From the NCBI RefSeq assembly GCF_004138485.1, contig NZ_ML142848.1, forward strand, positions 656,640 through 720,639: a stretch of 64,000 bases of DNA, read 5' to 3'. The position numbers and the translations under genes were made by a program. The DNA comes from Peristeroidobacter soli (GTDB taxonomy: Bacteria; Pseudomonadota; Gammaproteobacteria; Steroidobacterales; Steroidobacteraceae). The notes beneath the pieces are model-generated. The model was not told the origin of the DNA. It did not search any database and saw nothing but the letters and a program-made list of their open reading frames with translations. Positions 27,231 through 35,400 of this stretch are shown here, in pieces (the first letter of the stretch is position 1; every line of letters starts with the position of its first letter).

Positions 27231-27431
27231 TCAGCTCGCGCCCGGCGATCGCATGAACTCGCAATAGGGCGCTTGCACCCGAGCGCGCTTCAAACAAAAA
27301 CACCGGCCGGTCTTCACGCCGTAAATCGCGGCGAGGTCACGGTCCAAAATAACTCGACAACCTCGCACGAGCAGGATCGACGAGCTGATCTGCTCGATCG
27401 GCACGAGCGCGGTTGCTTCGTTCTTGGTCAT
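27231..27431 (-). pseudogene. ORF6N-domain protein, truncated
   Basis: Residues 10-45 (PIEQISSSILLVRGCRVILD, RDLAAIYGVKTG) match the ORF6N domain of phage antirepressor/KilA-N-type DNA-binding proteins. The family normally continues with a block on the pattern NQAVKRNxxRFPxxFxFxL and 100-200 more residues. Here it turns into an unrelated short tail and stops at 66 residues, so it is a fragment. Its ATG is 33 bp from the second copy of the two-hairpin element, in the same relative position as the NYN gene to copy 1. Confidence 0.65.
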
Positions 27432-27463
27432 TCGCTGCTCCTGGACTTCTCAAAGCGCACTCG

Positions 27464-27545
27464 TACAATTTCAGCATCTCCCCGCCGGTCGGCGGACGGC
27501 GAAAAAAGGAGGCTAAACCCTACGGTTGGCCCCTTTCTTTTTTCT
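27464..27545. ncRNA. Two-hairpin structured RNA element, copy 2 (C4-like candidate)
   Basis: A diverged copy of the element at 8473-8553 in the same orientation. It has TACAAT (27464-27469), stem CGCCG/CGGCG (27483-27501), then GGCTAAACC / GGTTGGCCCC (27511-27533) with a CTAC loop, then a T-rich tract. The stems are kept while loops change (TTCG to CTAC, GGCTGCGGA to GTCGGCGGA), which is what selection on RNA structure would leave. On the minus strand it is the leader of the ORF6N gene. ORF6N/antirepressor genes are known partners of phage C4 antisense RNA. Confidence 0.45.
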
Positions 27546-27561
27546 GCGGTTGTGCTACGGC

Positions 27562-27578
27562 GAGAAGTACGCGGTGAG
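27562..27578 (-). pseudogene. Scrap of the XRE regulator 3' end
   Basis: The 17 bases gagaagtacgcggtgag are identical to 8873-8889, which encode part of the XRE C-terminus (LTAYFS). Here they follow the hairpin copy directly, with the small ORF deleted, so the order XRE tail, hairpins, downstream gene is kept on the minus strand. Confidence 0.5.
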
Positions 27579-27655
27579 TGCCGTTCCGGCGCAGCGAAGC
27601 CGCGGAGGCTGAGGTACAAATCGCGCACGGTCGACGCGAAACAGAGCCTGCACCC

Positions 27656-28621
27656 ATGAAACATTCCATCAAAGTGTTTCCGATTCTCCTCGCTGTGTTT
27701 GGAACGGCATCTGGCGCAGTCGATGGGGAAGTCCCTGCGTGGGCCTATGCGCTGAATCCACCGACCGCGCAGCCGGTCATGAAGGAGGACGAGCCGCAGC
27801 GCGTTCCTGGAAGTTCCGCGAGCTTCACTCGAGGTGAGATCGCGGCAATTGCAGTTCGGCCACCCGATTGGCACCCGGATGAGCATCCGACGATGCCTGG
27901 AATCGTCGGGCGCAGCAGGGAGCCGCGGGTATATGCCTGCGCCTACTGTCATTTGCCCAATGGCGCGGGACGCCCGGAAAACGCCAGCCTTGCCGGGCTG
28001 AGCGCCAGCTACATCAAAGCTCAGATAGCGGCTTTTCGCGAGGACCGGCGCTTGGGCTCGGAGCCAGGACGCGCGCCTCAAACGAATATGATTGCGCTCG
28101 CGAAGCAGCTGACGGAGATCGAAATTGAAGAGTCGGCAAATTACTTTGCGGCGCTGAGTCCGGTGTCCTTCGTCAAGGTCATAGAGTCTCCGACCGCGCC
28201 GCGCACGGTGGTGGCCGGCTGGATGCTCAGGAAGGCGCCCGGCACGAGTACTGAACCCATCGGCAACCGGATTGTCGAGCTGGCCGAAGAAACGGAGCGG
28301 TTCGAGAACCGGGATTCACGCACGCCCTACGTTGCATACGTGCCGACAGGAAGCCTCGCGCGAGGCGCTGATCTGGTCGCCACGGGTAGTTCCGGACTCA
28401 CCCTGCCCTGCGCGTCCTGTCACGGCGCAGATTTGAACGGGCTGGCTGACGTACCGCGAATTGCGGGCCGCTCGCCGAGCTATCTGTTTCGCCAGCTATA
28501 CGATCTGCGCGGAGGCACACGCACGGGCGCTGCATCGGAGTCGATGAAGCCAGTCGTTGCCAGCCTGACGGACGCAGATATGGTGGCAATAGCAGCGTAC
28601 CTGGCGAGTCGAACCCATTGA
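27656..28621 (+). CDS. Di-haem c-type cytochrome
   Basis: A 321-residue periplasmic protein with a short signal peptide (MKHSIKVFPILLAVFGTASG). Two haem-attachment motifs are C95-A-Y-C98-H99 (CAYCHLPNGAGRPENA) and C252-A-S-C255-H256 (CASCHGADLNG), each in a class I cytochrome c domain with a downstream Met region. The tandem architecture resembles c4-type cytochromes, though longer. It probably shuttles electrons to a terminal oxidase or receives them from a periplasmic dehydrogenase. The start at 27656 is the first Met with a signal peptide; an upstream frame to 27578 runs into mobile-element debris. Confidence 0.8.
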   Translation: MKHSIKVFPILLAVFGTASGAVDGEVPAWAYALNPPTAQPVMKEDEPQRVPGSSASFTRGEIAAIAVRPPDWHPDEHPTMPGIVGRSREPRVYACAYCHLPNGAGRPENASLAGLSASYIKAQIAAFREDRRLGSEPGRAPQTNMIALAKQLTEIEIEESANYFAALSPVSFVKVIESPTAPRTVVAGWMLRKAPGTSTEPIGNRIVELAEETERFENRDSRTPYVAYVPTGSLARGADLVATGSSGLTLPCASCHGADLNGLADVPRIAGRSPSYLFRQLYDLRGGTRTGAASESMKPVVASLTDADMVAIAAYLASRTH

Positions 28622-28699
28622 TCGATGCTGAAGTCACATTCGCATCAGCGCATGCTTTAAACTTCCCCACTCATCCTCTGACCGATCGAAGGCAACGCG

Positions 28700-29446
28700 T
28701 TGGCGCAGAAATTCTATGTAGTGTGGGCGGGACGGCAGACCGGCGTGTTCACGGACTGGCCTACCACGCATCGACAGGTCGATGGGTTCGCGGGTGCGCG
28801 CTACAAGTCATTCCCAACTCGCGGGGAAGCTGAGCGGGCTTTTGCGAGCGGTGCGCCGAAGGCCGCCTTCGTGCGCCGGACGCCAGCGAAGACGAGCGCG
28901 CAGGCGGCGGTACCCATCGATCCAACGGCGTTCGATTTACAGATCTACTGCGATGGCGCCTGCGATCCCAATCCTGGCCGGTCGGGTTCCGGGCTCGCGG
29001 TCTATCATCAAGGCAAGCTGGCGCAGCTGTGGTTCGGTCTTCACAACCCAACTGGCACCAACAACACCGCCGAGCTCAACGCTCTGCATCGCGCGTTGCT
29101 GATGGCGGAAGCCGCGCTCGTCAATGGCTCGACGGTGCAGATCCTTTGCGATTCGACCTACGCGATCAATTGCATTTCCAAATGGGCCGCCGGTTGGGAG
29201 AAAAAAGGCTGGCGCAAGACCGGCGGTGAGATCAAGAACCTCGCGATCATCCAAGCCGCGCACGCGGTCTTCAGCCGCATTCAATCCAAGGTGCACCTGA
29301 CTCACGTCAAAGCGCACGTGGGCACACAAGGCAACGAGCTGGCGGATCGCATGGCGATGTACGCGGTCGAGACCGGCAACGTGGAGCTGAGCGAGTACGG
29401 CGGCGACATCGATGTCGCCGCGATTCTGCGCATGCGCGCAGGGTGA
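28700..29446 (+). CDS. rnhA: Ribonuclease HI with N-terminal viroplasmin domain
   Basis: A 248-residue protein starting at a TTG with GAAGG upstream (MAQKFYVVWAGRQTGVFTDW). The viroplasmin/RNase H1 N-terminal domain (about 4-52), which binds RNA-DNA hybrids, is joined by an Ala/Pro linker to the RNase H domain (about 78-225). Catalytic acids are D85 (YCDGACDPNPG), E125 (NNTAELNAL), D151 (LCDSTYAIN) and D216 (GNELADRMAM). It removes RNA from hybrids such as primers and R-loops. It stands alone with its own start region. The hybrid-binding domain is common in eukaryotic RNase H1 and found in a minority of bacteria. Confidence 0.92.
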   Translation: MAQKFYVVWAGRQTGVFTDWPTTHRQVDGFAGARYKSFPTRGEAERAFASGAPKAAFVRRTPAKTSAQAAVPIDPTAFDLQIYCDGACDPNPGRSGSGLAVYHQGKLAQLWFGLHNPTGTNNTAELNALHRALLMAEAALVNGSTVQILCDSTYAINCISKWAAGWEKKGWRKTGGEIKNLAIIQAAHAVFSRIQSKVHLTHVKAHVGTQGNELADRMAMYAVETGNVELSEYGGDIDVAAILRMRAG

Positions 29447-29650
29447 ACGGCTTCGACAGCTGGAGCAGGGTTGGTTGATCGAACAACCGCCCTCGCTGCA
29501 GGCTGCACTCGGGCATCGTGCTCAATTCGTCAACACTGACGAATCAGCATTCGCCACAGCCCATGCAGTATTCGCCCCATGTACCATTACCTGTGATCGG
29601 TTCCGCCCCGGCGGGTCGGTACATTTTTCAGTCGACTATTTTTTTCAGCC

Positions 29651-31501
29651 TTGGCGTTCAATCCGTATTTCAAACCTCTCGTCGTCAGTCTGCTGCTGGC
29701 ATTCCTGTTCGGCGCATCGGCCTCCGCCGACGACCTGGTGACCTCGCGTGCCGTGCTGGTGGACGGCACCGGCAACCTGGACATCGAGGACGTAGTGAAG
29801 AGTGAATTCAAGCGCACCGGGCCAATCTTGGTCGGCGGCTTCACCGATGCAACCCAATGGCTGCGCATCACGGTGCGTGCGCCGACGGACGGCGGAACGT
29901 TCGAATTGCGCATCCGGCCGACCTTCCTCGATGAAGTCGTGCTCTACGAACCGAACCCGGCAGAGCCAGGCGCCTGGCGACAGCGCGTGACGGGCGACCG
30001 CCACGCCAACCCGGACCGTCCGGCCACCACGCTGGGCTTTCTCATGGCACCGGTGCAGGAACAGACGACCTATTATCTGCGGCTCAAAACAACGAGCAGT
30101 TCACTGCTCGTCGTGGAAGCGCTCACGCCCGTCGATGCGCGGACCGACGATCTCTTCCGGCAGTTGATCCACGTCATCTACCTCGGTGTCATGCTCTCGA
30201 TGGCCGTGCTCGCGCTGCTCGGCATGATCAACCTGAGCTCACGTCTGGCAGCAGTGTTCCTGCTTTACCTCACGACACAGACGGCGGCATTCGTCGCGCT
30301 CAACGGCTATCTGGCCTACTTCACTACCGCCGCGCATGCCCATTGGGGCGACACGATCACCAGCATCCTCGTGCTGGGGAGCGTCGCCACCGGCGTACTC
30401 TTCTACAGCCACGTGTTTCGCGACTACGAGGCATCCTCTGCCGGTCTGCGTTTTCTCTACGCTCTGCTGCTCGTCTTCATCGTCGAGCTCTGCCTCATGA
30501 GCGTGGGCCAGGCCCGACTCGCGCTACAGATCAACAGTTACGTCGTTCTGATACTCGGTGCGCTCACACCGTTCGTTGCGCTGTCGATGCGTGCAGGCCC
30601 CGAGCGCGAACGTCGCATCATCTGCGGGCTCGTCTGGCTGCAGGCTGGCGCCCTCACATTCATGATGATGCCGATGTTGGGATTGCTTTCGTCCGGCGTA
30701 GAGTGGATCGTCGACGCGCCATTGAGCCAGGGCCTGGTCGCCGCCGCGGTGATGTGCGCGATTCTTCACCAGCGCACGCGCGGCTTGGTCGAAGCCCGGC
30801 GCCGGGCCGAAATTGAAATGAAGATGACTCACACTCTGCTAGACGCCGAGCGCCAGCGCGCCGCCGAGCAGGCGCGCTTCATGGACATGCTCACTCACGA
30901 ACTGAAGACGCCGATCGCCGCGGTCAAGATGATGTTTGAGTTGCCCGACGCCTCCGAGAGAACGCGGCGTCACGCACTGAGTACGCTCGAGGATATGGAT
31001 GCCGTCGTCGAGCGCTGCCGGCAACTGGATCTTCTTCAGCAAGGCCGTTTCACACCACGCCGCGAGCTGTGCCAGGTTGATGCTCTGTTGGAGGAGATCT
31101 TCGCATCCAGCCGCGCTCCGGATCGGCTGCATCTGGCCAGCGAACCGGCGCCCGACGTCGAAAGCGATCGGCACCTGCTGAAGATCATTCTGGGCAATCT
31201 CGTCGATAATGCGCTCAAATATTCCGCGCCCGGCTCCGATATCGATTGCCGCATCGAGCGACAGGAGAGCGATGGACAGGCGCATGTCCGCGTTTCCATC
31301 GAAAACCAACCCGGCCCGGCCGGGTTGCCGGATCCGGACAAATTATTCGACAAGTATTACCGCAGCCCGCTCGCTCACCGTTACACCGGCTCGGGCCTCG
31401 GCCTCTATCTCGTCCGGCATCTGGCGGAGCTGCTGGAGGTTCGCTTGAGTTACGACCAGATTCACCAGCGCGCACGGTTCACCCTATGGATCCCCACCTG
31501 A
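29651..31501 (+). CDS. Sensor histidine kinase with 7TMR-DISM input
   Basis: A 616-residue protein. An N-terminal hydrophobic signal (PLVVSLLLAFLFGASASA) precedes a periplasmic DISM-type beta-sandwich (about 30-160). Seven membrane helices follow (about 170-375). The cytoplasmic kinase has H416 in MLTHELKTPIAAVKMMF, N516 and N520 in LGNLVDNALKYSAPGSD and a G-box TGSGLGLYLVRHL (579-591). DISM domains in other systems bind carbohydrates or small ligands. The start is a TTG, without a strong Shine-Dalgarno. The gene overlaps the response regulator by 16 bp, so the two form one system. Confidence 0.9.
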   Translation: MAFNPYFKPLVVSLLLAFLFGASASADDLVTSRAVLVDGTGNLDIEDVVKSEFKRTGPILVGGFTDATQWLRITVRAPTDGGTFELRIRPTFLDEVVLYEPNPAEPGAWRQRVTGDRHANPDRPATTLGFLMAPVQEQTTYYLRLKTTSSSLLVVEALTPVDARTDDLFRQLIHVIYLGVMLSMAVLALLGMINLSSRLAAVFLLYLTTQTAAFVALNGYLAYFTTAAHAHWGDTITSILVLGSVATGVLFYSHVFRDYEASSAGLRFLYALLLVFIVELCLMSVGQARLALQINSYVVLILGALTPFVALSMRAGPERERRIICGLVWLQAGALTFMMMPMLGLLSSGVEWIVDAPLSQGLVAAAVMCAILHQRTRGLVEARRRAEIEMKMTHTLLDAERQRAAEQARFMDMLTHELKTPIAAVKMMFELPDASERTRRHALSTLEDMDAVVERCRQLDLLQQGRFTPRRELCQVDALLEEIFASSRAPDRLHLASEPAPDVESDRHLLKIILGNLVDNALKYSAPGSDIDCRIERQESDGQAHVRVSIENQPGPAGLPDPDKLFDKYYRSPLAHRYTGSGLGLYLVRHLAELLEVRLSYDQIHQRARFTLWIPT

Positions 31502-32172
31502 ACATCGCCGTGGTCGAAGACCACGAGGCACTGCGCATCGTCACTGTCGAAGCGCTGCAGAGCCGGGGACATCGCGTCACTGGAGTCGAAAGCGCCGAAA
31601 GCCTGCAGGAGATGCTCGGCAATCAGCCGCTCGAACTGGTGGTGGTCGACGTCAACCTGCCGGGCGAGGACGGTGTCAGCCTGGCGCGCCGGCTCAAGCA
31701 GAGCCATCCGGATCTGGGTGTGATCGTGGTCAGTGCGGGTACGCGGCTCGACGACAAGCTCGACGCTTATGAATGCGGGGCGGATATCTATTTGACCAAG
31801 CCGATCGCGGTGGAAGAGCTCTGCGCGGCGGCAGGCGCGCTGGGGAAACGAATTCAACGCACGAGTCATCCGCCGCCCTCGGGCTTCAGCCTGGATCTCA
31901 AACGGATGCGGTTGCGCGGTCCCGCCGGCGAAATATCACTCACATCGCAGGATGCGACTCTGCTCGCCGCGCTGGTGCGTGCCCCCGGTCGTCGTCTCGA
32001 AACCTGGCAACTCCTCGAACAGCTCGGTTGGCTCGAAACCGGCAAGATCGCGCTCGAAGTTCCCGTCAGCCGTCTGCGACGCAAGTTCAGCGTTGTCGGC
32101 GCAACAGCGAATCCCCTCATCGCCATCCGCAAGCAGGGCTATCAGCTCAGCTGTGACGTCGTAATCGCGTAA
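31486..32172 (+). CDS. OmpR-family response regulator
   Basis: A 228-residue protein from ATG at 31486 (MDPHLNIAVVEDHEALRIVT). The receiver domain has acidic E11/D12, phospho-acceptor D55 (LVVVDVNLPGEDG) and K105 (YLTKPIAVEEL). The winged-helix DNA-binding domain covers about 135-225 (ITLTSQDATLLAALVRAPGR without the first two residues, then VPVSRLRRKFS). It pairs with the overlapping kinase. The giant autotransporter gene starts 300 bp downstream in the same direction and is an obvious candidate target. Confidence 0.92.
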   Translation: MDPHLNIAVVEDHEALRIVTVEALQSRGHRVTGVESAESLQEMLGNQPLELVVVDVNLPGEDGVSLARRLKQSHPDLGVIVVSAGTRLDDKLDAYECGADIYLTKPIAVEELCAAAGALGKRIQRTSHPPPSGFSLDLKRMRLRGPAGEISLTSQDATLLAALVRAPGRRLETWQLLEQLGWLETGKIALEVPVSRLRRKFSVVGATANPLIAIRKQGYQLSCDVVIA

Positions 32173-32369
32173 GGCGCCTCGGTAGGCCGCAGTGCGGATA
32201 AACCCCGACGGGGATCGCGACAAAACCGGATCCGCGCGCCATACCGACCCCGTAAATGGCGCCGTTACTCGCTGTCGAATCACGCCGGACTTTTTTCCGC
32301 AATGTTTCGCAAGGATCTTGATGTCCGGCTTCATAGATTCCGGTCGCACAGGCACGGACGCGGCGAAAA

Positions 32370-32385
32370 TGTGAGTTAAATCACA
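32370..32385. promoter_or_regulatory. CRP/Vfr/Clp-type binding site
   Basis: TGTGA-GTTAAA-TCACA is a full match to both half-sites of the CRP consensus with the right six-base spacer, and A/T flanks (AAAA before, CTG after). Its centre is about 95 bp before the ESPR-type ATG of the autotransporter. It lies in the 284-bp gap after the response regulator, which has no other visible gene. Confidence 0.65.
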
Positions 32386-32471
32386 CTGCTGCGCGATTAT
32401 TTACATGGTCGCGACAGCACCCTGGCGCCGCTCCGCCCGCACTCTAGGAGCCGTCAATGCGATATCCCTCA

Positions 32472-35400
32472 ATGAATCATGTGTACCGTCTCGTCTGGAG
32501 CACGGCGAAGAATGCTTGGGTTGCCGTGGCCGAAACCACGCGAGGACGCGGCAAATCATCGCGCTCCAAGACCCTCCGACGAACAGTGCTGGCGACGTTG
32601 CTCGCAGCGAGCGGCGCGCACGCTCAGACCACAGTGGTCGACGGCGGTGGCAATTCGGGCTGCATGATTGGCGTCTCCACCTGCAATCTGCAGCGAAGCG
32701 ACGCCACCTATACCAACTTCTACACCCAGGGCGGCGCCGGTAGCGGTGGCGGCGCGGGTTTGGGCGGCGTGTTCTTCGTCAACAGCGGTGCCAGCCTGTC
32801 ACTGAACAATGTCAGCTTCCTGCACAACGTCGTCAAAGGCGGTGAAGGCGGCAGCTCTCCCGACGTGAACGTCTCCGGTCTGACGCTGAACCTGCTCGAC
32901 AAGACCGCCGACGTAACATCGGTCAGCGCGCTGCAGGTCAGACCCACGCTAGCGGACGACGGCAATGGCAACCTCAGTGTGTCCGGGGCGATCCTGAGCT
33001 CCGCGAACCCGCTGATCAAATCCGGCGCGGTGGTCAACGTGACCGGTACCACGGGCGCCACCACGATCAGTAACATCAATGGCAGCACCGTCACCTTCGG
33101 CTCGGCGCTCGCGGTCGATAACAGCGCGATCAAGAATCTGGGCGGCGCCACCCTCAACGCCGGCACCGACACGATAAGCGTCGCCAGCTTCGGCTCGCTG
33201 CAGCCCTCGGACATCGTGGCCGGCTTGTCGGTAGTCGGCGCGGGGATCCCGAGTGGCACCACCATCCTCGATGTCACGCGCGACAACACCAACGCGGTGA
33301 CCGGCATCAAGCTCAGCAACAACATCACAGTCGGTGGCACCAACGCCAGTTTGAGACTGGTCGACGTCCGCAGCTTCAACGCCTCCCAATTCGCAGTATC
33401 GAACGGAGGCACGCAGCTCACGCTGCCGGCCACAGGCCTGGGCCTCGCGGTCGGCATGACCCTCACCGGCACCGGCGTTCCGGCCGGCACCAGGATCACT
33501 GCCATCAACGGCGACGAAGTCACATTGTCGCAGGCGATCTCGTCCACCGCCGTCGGCTTCTCCGGCAGCCTGCCGGCGACGGTAGTCGGCCAGAACACCA
33601 TCCAATTGACTGCTCTCGACAGTCGCCTGCAGGTGGGCGCGGCAATCAGCGGCACCGGTATTCCCGCCGGCACCACGATCACCAATATCGACCCGGCGAC
33701 CGGCGTGCTCACGCTGAGCCAGAGCCTCACGGCCAATCCCACGCAGTTCACCTCCAAGCGCATCACCGCGCAAAGCGGTACTCAGTTGACCCTGCTCAGC
33801 GCCACCGGTCTGGTGGTCGGCATGCAGGTCGAGGGCACGGGAATCCCGGCGGGCACCACGATTACCGGCATCAATGGCAACGTCGTCACCCTCTCGAGCA
33901 CTCCGACAGGGACGGTCAACGGTTTCATCGCCAGCTCTCCCTATCGCGTCGGCGGCTCCCTCAACGGGATGTCTGTCACAGGAGCCAATGGCTCGAACGG
34001 CGGTGGCGGCGTCAATGCGCCCTCCGCCATCGTCTACATCACGGACGGCGAAGGCCGCGACGGCACCCGAGGCGGCAGCGCCGGCAACGGCAGCGGCGGA
34101 GTCGGTGGTAACGGCGGTAACGGCGGTAACGGCAGCGGCGGCGTTCCGTTCAACTACGAGTTCACCAGGGACACGATTGAAAAGACGGCGGCGGCTGTTT
34201 CCGAAACGGCCGCCGCGGCTGGCGCACTAGCGACATTTCCTCCTAACGCAGTGCTGTCGGCCGCCCATATCGCATCAGCTACCGTGGCCTACGCGCAGCT
34301 CGCTGTCGCTATCGCCAACCTCACGCAATGGGGTATTGACCTGAGCAATGGCACTGCTGGACGAGGCGGTGACGGCGGCGGCGGCGGCAATGGCGGCAAC
34401 GGCTCTCCGTTCTTCGGCGGCGGCGCGGGTGGCGCGGGCGGCGACGGCGGTAGCGGTGCGCTCAGCTTCACCGACGGCGGCGAAGGCGGTAGTGGTGGCG
34501 GAGGCGGTGCTGGCGGCTTTGGCGCGGGCGGCGGCTCGGGCGGTGCCGGCGGTTCGAGCGGAGGCACCGGCAACTCCACCGACGGCGACTCCGGCGCCGG
34601 TGGCCTCGCCGGCTTCGGCGGCGGCGTTGGCAGTAATGGCGACGGCTTGTTTGGCGGCGGCGGCTCCGGCTTCGGCGGCGCCATCTTCGTACGTAACGGC
34701 GGCACCTTGAGCTTGACCGGCAACGTGCTGTTTCGAGAGAACACCGTGCTCGCCGGTTCCAGCAACAACGGCGGCGCGCCCGGCCAGGCGGCGGGCTCCG
34801 ATATCTTCATCATGCGAGGTGCCGATGTGCTGCTGGCACCTGGCAACGGCAGGACCATTCGCATCGAAGGGCAGATCGCCGACGACAGCGCCGCGAGCAT
34901 CGCCAACGGCAGCTATGCCGCGGGTGCCGGCGCCGATCTGCGCATCGGCGGCGGCGGCTTGGTGCAATTGGCGGGCACCAATACCTATTCGGGCCGAACC
35001 ATCCTCGAAGGCGCCACGCTTGAAACCACGCTGGGCCGGGGTATTCATTCGGCCAGCTCCGTCGTATTCCGAGGTCAGGGCAGCCTGGGCGGACTGAATA
35101 CCGGCAACGCCGGTGTGCTGTTACTCAGCGAGAACGTGACCCAGCGCGCCGGGTCGGTGGTGCCGGGGCAATTCAGCTGGAACGGCGCGGGCGGGTTCGC
35201 CTCAGGCACCGCGAGCGGCATCACGATCAATTTCGGCCAGACCGCGGGAGGCACCGGGCAGGTGCTCGACTGGGGCAGCTCCTATCTCGCCAACAACTCG
35301 ACGCTGGTGTTCGGCTCGGAGTACAGCCAGGGCTCGGTCGATCTGCGCAATGACATCAATCTCAACGGCAACACCGGCAGGGTCGCGGTTTACGGCAGCC

